Shown: positions 16,469 through 25,116 of the stretch, one piece after another | How the letters are laid out: every line of letters begins with the position of its first letter | How positions within the stretch are numbered: the first letter of the stretch is position 1 | From: CAYQQK01 sp964420065 | GTDB lineage: Bacteria > Bacillota > Dethiobacteria > DTU022 | Assembly: GCA_964420065.1 (NCBI GenBank) | Contig: CAYQQK010000017.1 | Coordinates: 1-41,435 of the forward strand | Direction: 5' to 3' | Length of the DNA stretch: 41,435 bases | Notes under the pieces: generated by a model | The model's database searches: none | Told to the model about the DNA's origin: nothing | Seen by the model: the letters and a program-made list of their open reading frames with translations, nothing else | Translations under genes and position numbers: made by a program

Positions 16469-18303
16469 CTCCCATCTTCGAAAAAACAAAGGAGGTTACA
16501 CGAACCTTAGTCCCGGTGGTAATCCTGGTGTTGCTGCTCTGCATCACTGTTGTTGAGGTCGAACCAAATGTTATGATCCGGTTCATTGTGGGCAGCCTGA
16601 TGCTTTTGATCGGGCTTTCGCTTTTTTTATGGGGCGTCGATTTGGCGATGGAACCGATCGGCGAGAAGATGTCGTGGGAGATAGCCACCTCCCGTTCACC
16701 GTGGATAATTGCGGGCCTGAGCTTTTTGCTGGGTTTTTTGATCACCGTGGCCGAACCTGATCTGCTTATCCTCGGTTCACAGGTTGAAAAAGCATCCGGG
16801 GGGATTTTAAGCGCCTCGATCATCGTCTATCTGGTTTCAATTGGCGTGGGTGTTTTGATTATGCTCGGTGTTTTCCGACTGCTGGGGGACAAACCCCTGA
16901 ACCTTTTTATGGCAGTAACCTACGGCCTAATTTTTGGGTTGGCAGTTCTTGTCTCTGAAGAGTTTCTGGCGATTTCTTTTGATGCCTCCGGCGCAACCAC
17001 CGGTGCTCTGACCACCCCGTTTGTTCTTGCGCTGTCGCTCGGTCTGGCTAAAACAAAAGGCAGCAAGAGTTCCGAGGAGAATTCTTTCGGACTGGTCGGC
17101 GTTATGAGTGCCGGACCGATACTGGCAGTGATGATCATGTCCATTATTTCCGGGCAGAAAAACATACAAGGGGATATCGGGGAATATGTTATCGCCGGCG
17201 AGGTTTTTAGACCAATAATCAATCTGATCCCGACAATTTTTGTTGAGTCTCTCATGGCCGTAGTGCCTGTATCGGTTTTGTTTTTTATCTATAATTTCGG
17301 GAAGTTTAGATTATCGTGGGACGTCCTCTCCAAGATCGTGAAAGGGCTGCTTTTTATCCTGCTAGGACTTACCCTTTTCCTCACAGCCGTAAACTCCGGG
17401 TTTATGGATATGGGCCGCATCATGGGCATGGAACTGGCCAAAATGAACCCAGGCCTATTGATCGGGGTCGGGTTCTTGTTAGGTCTAATCGTCGTTCTTG
17501 TCGAACCGGCGGTACATGTGTTGGGCGAGCAAATTATGGAGGTTACCGGCGGCCATATCCCCCCGGGGTTAATTCGGATGACTCTTTCCATCGGTGTGGC
17601 GGCGGCCATTGCCCTTTCCATGGTCCGAATTGTTGTCCCGGAAGTGAAGCTGTGGTATTTTCTTATTCCGGGATTTGCCGTTGCAATAATCCTCTCCTTT
17701 AAGTCCGAGCCGATTTTTGTCGGAATCGCTTATGATGCGGGCGGAGTAGCCTCAGGACCCCTAACGGCAACCTTTGTCCTGGCTTTTGCCCAAGGAGCTG
17801 CTTCAATGATCGATAGCGCTAATGTACTGGTGGACGGGTTCGGGGTTGTGGCCATGGTCGCAATGGCCCCCGTGCTTGCAATCATGATCTTGGGAACGGT
17901 GTTTAAACATAGACACATTGAATATCCTTTGCTTGAAAAGAAAACCGTCGCCCCACCCTCCCCTTTGGAAGAGGATCCCCTGCAGCACGACTGTATTATT
18001 GTAGTGGTCAACAGGGGGTTTGCAGAAAAAGTGGTCGCTTTAGCCCGCGAAGCAGGTGCAACGGGAGCCACAATCATGCACGGGAGGGGCACGGACAAGA
18101 AGCAAAGAGTTCTGTTGCCTCTAATTAAAATGGAGCTGCAGCCCGAGAAAGAAATAGTGTGGTTAATTACAAACGCCCGGGCCGGCCGGTCCGTAACCGA
18201 GAGTCTATTATCCGATCCATGTCTCGATCGGGATGGCCAGGTGGCGGTGTTTATAACGCCTACCGAGGCTCTGCTCAATCAATATTGTTTGGCCAATTCA
18301 TAG
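16465..18303 (+). CDS. DUF1538 membrane protein with C-terminal PII-like domain
   Basis: A 612-residue protein, ATG 16465 overlapping the upstream stop. Two DUF1538 repeats, each with several membrane segments: about 30-255 (core ITVAEPDLLILGSQVE and FDASGATTGALTTPFVLAL) and about 285-490 (core VVLVEPAVHVLGEQI and YDAGGVASGPLTATFVLA). The repeated acidic GxxxGxxT motifs suggest an inverted-repeat transporter. Residues about 510-605 form a third PII-like domain (HDCIIVVVNRGFAEKVVALA, HGRGTD) matching the two in the upstream protein. Probably a metabolite or ion permease gated by PII-like domains. The last residues overlap an antisense FtsX remnant. Confidence 0.9.
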   Translation: MTPIFEKTKEVTRTLVPVVILVLLLCITVVEVEPNVMIRFIVGSLMLLIGLSLFLWGVDLAMEPIGEKMSWEIATSRSPWIIAGLSFLLGFLITVAEPDLLILGSQVEKASGGILSASIIVYLVSIGVGVLIMLGVFRLLGDKPLNLFMAVTYGLIFGLAVLVSEEFLAISFDASGATTGALTTPFVLALSLGLAKTKGSKSSEENSFGLVGVMSAGPILAVMIMSIISGQKNIQGDIGEYVIAGEVFRPIINLIPTIFVESLMAVVPVSVLFFIYNFGKFRLSWDVLSKIVKGLLFILLGLTLFLTAVNSGFMDMGRIMGMELAKMNPGLLIGVGFLLGLIVVLVEPAVHVLGEQIMEVTGGHIPPGLIRMTLSIGVAAAIALSMVRIVVPEVKLWYFLIPGFAVAIILSFKSEPIFVGIAYDAGGVASGPLTATFVLAFAQGAASMIDSANVLVDGFGVVAMVAMAPVLAIMILGTVFKHRHIEYPLLEKKTVAPPSPLEEDPLQHDCIIVVVNRGFAEKVVALAREAGATGATIMHGRGTDKKQRVLLPLIKMELQPEKEIVWLITNARAGRSVTESLLSDPCLDRDGQVAVFITPTEALLNQYCLANS

Positions 18304-18347
18304 GTTACCACCGCGATCAAGGCCAGGAGCATAGACCAAAAATTAAA
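18279..18347 (-). pseudogene. FtsX permease C-terminal remnant, antisense to the DUF1538 3' end
   Basis: The minus strand reads FNFWSMLLALIAVVTYELAK followed by QY and a stop. It is clearly related to the FtsX remnant at 34391-34965 (NLWSMILGLIVVMLTYELAK); nucleotides around 18298-18360 also resemble 34465-34530. Stops lie directly upstream in frame. It overlaps the last eight codons of the DUF1538 gene on the other strand. Confidence 0.6.
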
Positions 18348-18370
18348 TTAACCGACAGTAGTTGATCTGA

Positions 18371-18862
18371 TTAATTTGAACAATGCGCCCATTCCCCGGC
18401 AGCCCCAGCTTCAGCCTCAAATCTGAAACCGGCCTCCAGATCCAGGCCAAGCGCCAGGTTGGATGTTCTTTCCGGCAGATAAAAATCAAATTCCAATGGC
18501 TCACTTCCTTTTGCCGCGGTCAAGCTTCTCCCCTGTGCCGGCTGCCTTTTAAGATTTGACAGACTCCCTTGATACAACACCGCCGAGTTTTCGGCTTCCC
18601 AGTCCGACCGTATCGTAACCAGTAATAAGTTTGCCAGTACCAAGGCCGATCTTTTAACAATATTTTCTGACGAACCCCACTCTACTGTAATGAAATAAAG
18701 GAGGTCAGTCCCGGCGGTGTTTTGAACCATTGTGGTAACAGTGAGGTGGTTACCGGGCCGCAGCTCTTTTACCAGAGCCAGAGGCACCTCAGGGGTAACT
18801 GCTATCAATGCTTTTTGATCCGATCTACTTTCGGGCGGCATTAACGGTTCCTGATTGTTCAT
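18371..18862 (-). CDS. TasA/camelysin-like protein without signal peptide
   Basis: A 163-residue protein from ATG 18862 with AAGGAAGG upstream. The pattern LRPGNHLTVTTMVQN, then LYFITVEWG, LANLLLVTIRSDWEAENSA, VLYQGSLSNLKR and LEFDFYLPE resembles the beta-sandwich of TasA/CalY fibre proteins, where a strand exchange assembles fibres. Unlike those it has no signal peptide or membrane segment, and it ends with a lone Cys in AHCSN. It precedes no obvious SipW-type peptidase. It could be a cytoplasmic spore or structural protein; the relationship is by pattern only. Confidence 0.65.
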   Translation of the reverse strand: MNNQEPLMPPESRSDQKALIAVTPEVPLALVKELRPGNHLTVTTMVQNTAGTDLLYFITVEWGSSENIVKRSALVLANLLLVTIRSDWEAENSAVLYQGSLSNLKRQPAQGRSLTAAKGSEPLEFDFYLPERTSNLALGLDLEAGFRFEAEAGAAGEWAHCSN

Positions 18863-18953
18863 CTCTTTCCTTCCTTTGCAATTATAAACTTTACTTGGTA
18901 AAACAACCGATGATCATCTCAACGTTGTTAAAAAAGCAAGTTGCATTGTCCCA

Positions 18954-20648
18954 TTACGGGGAAGGATCGGGTAAAAAAACCGGATTGTAGCCGGAACATT
19001 TATTTTTTAACGATAGGCAATGTTCCGGTTCCGGACAAAAACCGTACGTGGGTATTAGCAACTGGACCGGGGAAACGAGTTGCAGTAAAATAACTGTACC
19101 GATACAGCAGGTAATCCGGTGATAACCTGAAACAAAACACCGGAGACATTGCAGGTAAATGTCGGCAGTGGCGCCAATGCGACGCTCCCGGATCAGGGCG
19201 GGCGCAACCAGTATTTCCCGGTGATAAACAGGCCGGCCGGTCAAGACTTTCCATCCGGCGTAATCCTTGAATTTAAGCGTACATTCAAAACCATATTTCA
19301 CCTGGACCCGCTCCGCCCCCGGTATTTTTTTTACGGTAACCGGAGGCCGCCCGGCATCAACCAGGTTTACCCGAATACACTTAACCGCCGTAATTTTCCC
19401 CTCAACCAGGTCTGAAACATCCGTGACCGCTTCGTCAATGTGGTGCTTGCGGCAGCTCCAGTATACTTTCAAGGCGTTAATGCAATCGGCCTCCGTCGGC
19501 TCCGGCACGGGCGGATCTTCCTTCCAGGGTATAAACTGCACATTGTCGCTGACCGGATTTCCAAGTCCACCCGGGTTTTCCACAAGATGATAAGGCCCGG
19601 AGACGTCACCCCACCAGTTGTTCATCGCATCAACAACGGCCGCAGTCTGGTTATACACCCCCCAGGCATTAGCCTCGATCCGGTTACATTCCAGATGGGG
19701 ATTCGCGGTGCCGGTGGGGTTGCCCAGAAAGACATTGCTGACAAAAACCCCGGCATTACCGCTTTCAGTCAGAAAATTTTCGTTGAGAAAGGGTTTGAGT
19801 GCATACGGATCGGGAGGAATGAAACTGCCCGGCCCCTGGGAAAAAAGATAGAGCGCATCATGCAAGCTGGAGCTGATCCGGTTGGACGAGATGAGCACAC
19901 TTTCAGGTTCAGGACCAACCGAGGGAACCCAGGCCCACATGATCCCCCTTTCTTTACAATTTTTGATCGTGTTCCCGCTGATGATCTCGGCCATGGATTG
20001 GACGATCACAATGCCGCCCTTAAGCTCATCGTTATCCAGACCGCAGCCTTCAATAAAATTATCGACAATGGTTACGTTTTGTTCATCCCAGCCCAATGTC
20101 ACAGCGCTTGAAAATTCATTGGTAATCACATTGTTTTTGATCAGCAGGCCGGCGCTGCTTCCTTCGGCATAAATTCCATCGCCATTGTCGTGCACCGTAT
20201 TACTGATAACAGTTGTTGGCCCGTGGGAGCGCAAGATTATGCCGGCCCGCTCAAAGCTAGATACATTACCGTTGTTTTCGATGAGGTTGTCAACCACATC
20301 GACGGCAGAGGAGTTAATGTTCATAATCCCGGCCAAATCATGCCCCCGGATGGTGCATTTTTCCACCAGCACCTCCTCCAGGCTGGGGAAAGCGGCTGTC
20401 CCAATGCGAATCCCCTGGCCGGGACCGTTCTGAAAGGTCATGGATCGAACGGTTACCTGGCTGGAGGTGATTAACAAGGTCGGACCGGAACCCATGCCGG
20501 CGGCGTCGACGCTGGCCTCACCCATAGCCGGATCAGGCCCGACCAAGGTCAACGGTTTATCGATTACCAGCTGTTCAAGGTAGATTCCCGGACTGACGCT
20601 GACCGTCCCACCAGACGGAGCCGCATCGATCATGGACTGGATGCTCAT
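18954..20648 (-). CDS. Right-handed beta-helix protein with Cys-rich C-terminal domain
   Basis: A 564-residue protein from ATG 20648 with GGGGGGTAG about 8 bases upstream. Residues about 1-370 are parallel beta-helix (PbH1/NosD-like): SVSPGIYLEQLVIDKPLTLV begins it and there are repeated I-x-x-N-x-I turns such as VVDNLIENNG and LIKNNVITN, ending near NNWWGDVSGPY. Residues about 385-564 are a distinct Cys-rich domain (about 12 Cys), with KVYWSCRKHHIDEA and a hydrophobic stretch before LLIPTYGFCPEPEHC, resembling tails of Clostridial spore coat-like proteins. No signal peptide, which fits a spore coat or exosporium protein made in the mother cell (inference). Confidence 0.8.
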   Translation of the reverse strand: MSIQSMIDAAPSGGTVSVSPGIYLEQLVIDKPLTLVGPDPAMGEASVDAAGMGSGPTLLITSSQVTVRSMTFQNGPGQGIRIGTAAFPSLEEVLVEKCTIRGHDLAGIMNINSSAVDVVDNLIENNGNVSSFERAGIILRSHGPTTVISNTVHDNGDGIYAEGSSAGLLIKNNVITNEFSSAVTLGWDEQNVTIVDNFIEGCGLDNDELKGGIVIVQSMAEIISGNTIKNCKERGIMWAWVPSVGPEPESVLISSNRISSSLHDALYLFSQGPGSFIPPDPYALKPFLNENFLTESGNAGVFVSNVFLGNPTGTANPHLECNRIEANAWGVYNQTAAVVDAMNNWWGDVSGPYHLVENPGGLGNPVSDNVQFIPWKEDPPVPEPTEADCINALKVYWSCRKHHIDEAVTDVSDLVEGKITAVKCIRVNLVDAGRPPVTVKKIPGAERVQVKYGFECTLKFKDYAGWKVLTGRPVYHREILVAPALIRERRIGATADIYLQCLRCFVSGYHRITCCIGTVILLQLVSPVQLLIPTYGFCPEPEHCLSLKNKCSGYNPVFLPDPSP

Positions 20649-20830
20649 TTTGGTCTACCCCCCATAAATCGGATGATGATAGAAGTATATTATGCGGATC
20701 TGGTTGGATGTGTTACCACCGGTATGGCAGGTCAACCATTACCGGAAGGGGCACTCCCTTTCTGCCTGTTTTAGTACAACTTTCCCCAAGGAAAATTAAA
20801 CTGTAATTGCCCTTGTAGAGGCCTCGCAAT

Positions 20831-20852
20831 CTTCCGACATGGGAAGTATAAT
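20831..20852 (+). promoter_or_regulatory. Possible promoter/operator of the HTH regulator
   Basis: TATAAT at 20847-20852 lies 34 bases before the regulator start codon. Directly upstream is a small inverted repeat, CTTCC (20831-20835) and GGAAG (20842-20846). No good -35 hexamer at 17 bases. Confidence 0.3.
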
Positions 20853-20885
20853 CAGGTTGGACAAATGTTACCGGGAGGGAGAACG

Positions 20886-22073
20886 ATGGATTACATCACA
20901 GCCGGTGAAGCGGCGGAAAAATGGGGCGTTTCCGGACGATCGATCACCTACCACTTGGTCGCCGGGCGCATCCCCGGAGCGGTTAAAAAGGGAAGGTTGT
21001 GGCTGATCCCCGCGAACGCCCGGCGGCCCGCCGATAAAAGACGCCGCGGTCAGACCTTGCCGGAGAGAGCCTTGCCTCTTTCCTCCGCGCTCTGCGGCGC
21101 CATCGCGGCCACCGCCGCGCCGCTGCCCGCTGATGACCCCGACGTGATCCTGAACGCTGTGGGCGACGGAAAGGCGCGGCTTCAGTACGAGGCGGAGCTG
21201 GCCTACCTGCGGGGCGACTTTCTGCAGACGCTGGCCTGCTATCATCGGACCGAGGGAAATGATGCGGTGCGGCTACGGATCTGCCCGGTAGCGGTGGCGG
21301 CAGCCATCAGCACGGGCGATTACTCCGCCTACACGCAGATGGAAGCGTATCTCAAACGGTGCGCCAAAACTTATCCGGATAGCATTGTCGCCTTCATGGC
21401 GGAGCTGGCAATCGCCACCGCCGCCGTAAGCTGCATTGCCCCCAACATGACCCCGGAATGGCTCAAACAGGGGAATTTCAACGTTATTCCGCTGCAAATC
21501 AGGCCCTATTCCCTTTACCTTCGGGCCAAATACTTTCAATGCACGGGCGAGTACGCGGCTATGCTGGCCGTGGCGCAGACCGCGCTCACCCTGGGCGAGC
21601 CGGAGCGCGGGAGCAGCCAGACCGGCCTGTATCTGCGGCTCTGCTGCGCGATGGCCTGCCACGCCCTCGGTCAAGAGGGCGAAGCCCGGCGCTGGCTGCT
21701 GGAAGCCATGCGCATCGCCCTGCCCCACGGTTTCATCACCCCCTTTGCCGAGGTCGTGACCGCGCTCGGCGGACTGGTGGAGCAGTGCCTGGAGCGGGAA
21801 TTTCCCGCCTGCTACCACCCTGTCCTTGAGCAGTGGAAGCGCGTCTTCTCAAACTGGATCACCTTTCACAACCAGTTTACAGAGGACAACATTACGCAGG
21901 TTTTGTCTTTACGGGAATACCATATCGCTCAGCTGGTGGCGCGCCGCGTCCCTTACGCAAAAGTCGCAAAACAGCATTGTGTTTCCGTGGGAAGGCTCAG
22001 GAATATCATGCAGGAGATTTACGGGAAGCTGTTCATCTCCGGCCGAAACGAACTGGCGCAGTACATTTTATAG
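20886..22073 (+). CDS. Regulator with excisionase-like N-terminal and LuxR-like C-terminal HTH
   Basis: A 395-residue protein from ATG 20886, chosen because GGGAGGGAG lies just before it; ATG 20865 would lie upstream of that site. Residues 1-50 form a MerR/excisionase-type HTH (ITAGEAAEKWGVSGRSITYH) with the AGRIPGAVKKGRLWLIPA wing. The middle (about 90-320) is helical, TPR-like and rich in Ala/Leu/Tyr. The last about 60 residues are a LuxR/GerE-type HTH (LSLREYHIAQLVARRVPYAK, VSVGRLRNIMQEIYGKL). It precedes the export genes by about 300 bases on the same strand with a terminator between, so it is probably the cluster's pathway-specific regulator. Confidence 0.85.
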   Translation: MDYITAGEAAEKWGVSGRSITYHLVAGRIPGAVKKGRLWLIPANARRPADKRRRGQTLPERALPLSSALCGAIAATAAPLPADDPDVILNAVGDGKARLQYEAELAYLRGDFLQTLACYHRTEGNDAVRLRICPVAVAAAISTGDYSAYTQMEAYLKRCAKTYPDSIVAFMAELAIATAAVSCIAPNMTPEWLKQGNFNVIPLQIRPYSLYLRAKYFQCTGEYAAMLAVAQTALTLGEPERGSSQTGLYLRLCCAMACHALGQEGEARRWLLEAMRIALPHGFITPFAEVVTALGGLVEQCLEREFPACYHPVLEQWKRVFSNWITFHNQFTEDNITQVLSLREYHIAQLVARRVPYAKVAKQHCVSVGRLRNIMQEIYGKLFISGRNELAQYIL

Positions 22074-22187
22074 TTGAAATCCTGACCACCCGCAGCGCGG
22101 GTAGCGCCTGCAATGAATTCTTCTTAAGTACCGTTGCTCCGGTCCTAGAAACATGCGCCGTCCGGCTGAGTCTAAAAGTTTACTGTC

Positions 22188-22222
22188 CCGCCTCCTCTGT
22201 CAAACAGAAGGCGGTTTTTTTG
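22188..22222 (+). terminator. Rho-independent terminator after the HTH regulator
   Basis: CCGCCT plus CTCTGT pair with ACAG and AGGCGG around a short loop, followed by seven T's (22215-22221). The remainder of 22074-22379 holds no gene and presumably the promoter of the export operon, which I could not define. Confidence 0.85.
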
Positions 22223-22379
22223 TTTAAAAAAGTGACTTTTTGAAGTTGAAATGGCACTACCCCAGGCTCGGATTTGCCCCTATGATTACCTTAAGTGTCG
22301 TTAACTGTAACGATCGCAGTGCTGCACTGATCAACCGTTGCGCCGCAATTTAAAATACACCTTTAAGGGGAGCGGGAGA

Positions 22380-22871
22380 ATGAGCCGGCTTTTCAGAAAA
22401 GCCGCTATGGAACGGGTAACCTCGCCGGAGCAGCTTCATGATTACATCCGGGTCTCCAATCCGAGCGTCTGGCTGATCCTGGCCGCCGTCCTGATCTTGG
22501 CGGCGGCGGCCTCTGTCTGGGGGATCTACGGCACGCTCGATACAACGCTTGACACGATCGGCTACGCGGAAAATGATCGGGTCGTCTGCTATTTAACGGA
22601 AGAAGAGTTTGCCTCACTGGCGGACGGCGTATTGGCGGTACGCGTCGACGGCGCCGCTTCCGCCGTCGCCGCCAGGCAGACCGAGCCCGTCTCTTATGCG
22701 GAGATCAGCGCTCTCTATGCAAACGACCCCTACGCTCTCTATGCTTTGAACATTGCCCCGGAGGAGTGGCGATACCGGGTGGAACTTGCGCCCGCCGGTT
22801 CTGCCGGCGGCCTAGTCGAGGTTTCATTCCTCATCGAATCAACCAATTTGTTCTCGTTTATTACCAATTAG
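22380..22871 (+). CDS. Minimal HlyD-like adaptor of an NHLM export system
   Basis: A 164-residue protein from ATG 22380 with GGGGAGCGGGAGA upstream. The N-terminus LFRKAAMERVTSPEQLHDYI and the single membrane segment at about 38-60 (VWLILAAVLILAAAASVWGI) match the start of NHLM bacteriocin-system secretion (HlyD-type) proteins. The about 100-residue exterior part lacks the lipoyl halves and coiled coil of normal membrane-fusion proteins and keeps only a barrel-like piece (DRVVCYLTEEEFASL to VEVSFLIES). This is as expected for a Gram-positive cell without outer membrane. It lies 15 bases before the peptidase-exporter gene and probably joins that complex. Confidence 0.75.
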   Translation: MSRLFRKAAMERVTSPEQLHDYIRVSNPSVWLILAAVLILAAAASVWGIYGTLDTTLDTIGYAENDRVVCYLTEEEFASLADGVLAVRVDGAASAVAARQTEPVSYAEISALYANDPYALYALNIAPEEWRYRVELAPAGSAGGLVEVSFLIESTNLFSFITN

Positions 22872-22886
22872 AGGTAGCGCAATTAG

Positions 22887-25076
22887 ATGGTCGATCAGGC
22901 AAACAAAGCGATCCGAAAGCCCGTTTCCAAGGGATACGCGCGCGTACCGGTGGTCATGCAGATGGAAGCCCTGGAATGCGGGGCCGCCTGCCTGGCCATG
23001 GTTTTGGCTTATTTCGGGAAATGGGTGCCCCTGGAGCAGGTGCGCGCCGATTGCGGGGTATCGCGCGACGGCTCCAACGCCAAGAATATGCTGAAGGCGG
23101 CGCGGTACTACGGCCTGACGGCCCGGGGATTCCGCCATGAGCTGCCGCAGCTTAAAACACAGGCCTACTTTCCGTGCATTATCCACTGGAACATGAACCA
23201 TTTCGTGGTGCTGTGCGGTTTCAAAGGCAACCAGGCCGTTTTAAACGACCCGGCCAGGGGCGTCGTCAAAATACCGATGGCGGAGTTCGACCAGTCCTAT
23301 ACGGGCATCTGCCTCCTCTTTACGCCCGGCGAAAGCTTTGTCAAAAGCGGCAAACCGAAGAGCGTGTGGAGTTTCGCCCGCAAGCGCTTGCGGAAGACCG
23401 CCGCGGCCTTTATCTTTATCATCCTGACCACCATCATCACCTCGCTGATCGGGATCCTCCATCCCGCCCTCTCGCGCATCTTTATGGACCGCCTCTTGAC
23501 GGGGGCCAATCCGGATTGGCTCTACCCTTTCATCACCGCCATGTTGATCATCGCGGCGGTGGAGATAACCGTATTGTGGATACGGGCCGTCTTTACCCTT
23601 AAAATAGAAGGCAAACTGGCCATAGTCGCCAACAGTTCGTTTATGTGGCATGTGCTGCGCTTGCCGATGGAGTTTTTCTCCCAGCGGATGTCCGGAGATA
23701 TCTTGTCCCGGCAAAGCGCCAACGAGGGCGTGGCCTCTTCGCTGATCAACCGCTTCGCACCGCTCCTCCTGGATTTCGCGATGATGCTCCTCTACCTGGT
23801 GATCATGCTCCGCTACAGCTTGCTCCTGACCCTGGTCGGGCTTTCCTCGATCCTGATCAATATGGGCACAGCCTTCATTATCTCCAATAAACGGATCAAC
23901 ATTACCCGCGTACAGACCAGAGACAGCGGCAAGCTTTCCGGCGCCACCGTGGCCGGCATCGAGATGATCGAGACGATCAAAGCATCGGGCGCCGAGAACG
24001 GCTATTTTGAAAAATGGGCCGGTTACCAGGCTTCCGTCAACACGCAGACCGTGCGTTATTTAAACGTCAACCACTACCTCGGCGCCGTGCCGGACATCGT
24101 CTCGGCAATGGCCGATATCGCGGTTTTGGCGTTGGGCGTCTTCCTGGTGATCCAGGGGCGGTTTACGGTCGGCATGATCCTCGCTTTTCAAGGCTTCATG
24201 TTGTCATTTACCAGCCCGGCCCACAACCTGATCAACGCGGGGCAGGGCCTGCAAGAGATGCAGACCAATATGGAACGGATCGAAGATATTATGCAATATA
24301 AGCCCGACGTGGAGCTCCCGCCCGCCGATCCGGCGGAAAAGATCTCCTACGACAAGCTTTCGGGTCGGATCGAGTTAAAAGAGGTCACCTTCGGTTACGC
24401 CAAGCTCGGCGAACCGCTTATCGAAAACTTTACTCTGAGTTTAGAGCAGGGCGGCGCGGTGGCTTTGGTCGGACCGTCGGGCTGCGGCAAATCCACCCTG
24501 GCCAAGCTGATCTCCAACCTGTACAAACCCTGGAGCGGCGAGATCCTCTTCGACGGCCAAAAGGCGGAGCAAATCAAGCGGGAGATATTCACCGGCTCGC
24601 TGGCCGTAGTCGACCAGGAGATCATTCTTTTTGAGGATACCATCGCCAACAATATCAAAATGTGGGATAGCTCCATTGAGGATTTCGAAATGATCCTGGC
24701 CGCCCGCGATGCACAGCTACACGAAGATATCATGCTCCGCGAGGGCGGCTATAACTACACGCTGGCCGAAGGCGGCAAGGACTTTTCGGGCGGGCAGCGC
24801 CAGAGGATGGAGATCGCCCGCGTGCTGGCCCAAGATCCGACCATCATCGTTATGGACGAGGCCACCAGCGCCCTCGATGCGAAAACGGAGTACGCGGTGG
24901 TGCGATCGATCCGCGACCGGGGGATCACCTGCATCGTGGTGGCACACCGGTTGTCCACCATCCGGGACTGTGACGAGATCATCGTTCTGGACCAGGGCCG
25001 GGTGATCGAGCGCGGCACGCACGACGAGCTGTATGCGTTAAACGGTCTCTACACGCAGCTCGTTGCCAACGAATAG
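22887..25076 (+). CDS. NHLM-type peptide exporter with C39 peptidase (ABC1)
   Basis: A 729-residue peptidase-containing ABC transporter from ATG 22887, GAGGTAG upstream. The C39 peptidase (about 15-145) has the oxyanion Gln25, catalytic Cys31 in ALECGAACLAMVL, His105 in WNMNHFVVL and Asp121 in LNDPARG, so it looks active and should cut double-Gly leaders. The six-TM ABC domain spans about 165-450. The ATPase (about 495-725) has GPSGCGKST, a signature in FSGGQRQRMEIAR and IIVMDEATSALD. It forms a heterodimer with the next gene and should process and export the two precursors downstream. Confidence 0.95.
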   Translation: MVDQANKAIRKPVSKGYARVPVVMQMEALECGAACLAMVLAYFGKWVPLEQVRADCGVSRDGSNAKNMLKAARYYGLTARGFRHELPQLKTQAYFPCIIHWNMNHFVVLCGFKGNQAVLNDPARGVVKIPMAEFDQSYTGICLLFTPGESFVKSGKPKSVWSFARKRLRKTAAAFIFIILTTIITSLIGILHPALSRIFMDRLLTGANPDWLYPFITAMLIIAAVEITVLWIRAVFTLKIEGKLAIVANSSFMWHVLRLPMEFFSQRMSGDILSRQSANEGVASSLINRFAPLLLDFAMMLLYLVIMLRYSLLLTLVGLSSILINMGTAFIISNKRINITRVQTRDSGKLSGATVAGIEMIETIKASGAENGYFEKWAGYQASVNTQTVRYLNVNHYLGAVPDIVSAMADIAVLALGVFLVIQGRFTVGMILAFQGFMLSFTSPAHNLINAGQGLQEMQTNMERIEDIMQYKPDVELPPADPAEKISYDKLSGRIELKEVTFGYAKLGEPLIENFTLSLEQGGAVALVGPSGCGKSTLAKLISNLYKPWSGEILFDGQKAEQIKREIFTGSLAVVDQEIILFEDTIANNIKMWDSSIEDFEMILAARDAQLHEDIMLREGGYNYTLAEGGKDFSGGQRQRMEIARVLAQDPTIIVMDEATSALDAKTEYAVVRSIRDRGITCIVVAHRLSTIRDCDEIIVLDQGRVIERGTHDELYALNGLYTQLVANE

Positions 25077-25116
25077 CGGCCGCAGGGCCGCCGGACGGTG
25101 AGGGAGGTAAGCAAAG

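Noticed and set aside
17730..18278. 182-codon minus-strand frame opposite the DUF1538 gene
   Set aside because: Mirror of membrane and PII-like coding sequence, Ser/Thr/Pro-rich without start signals.
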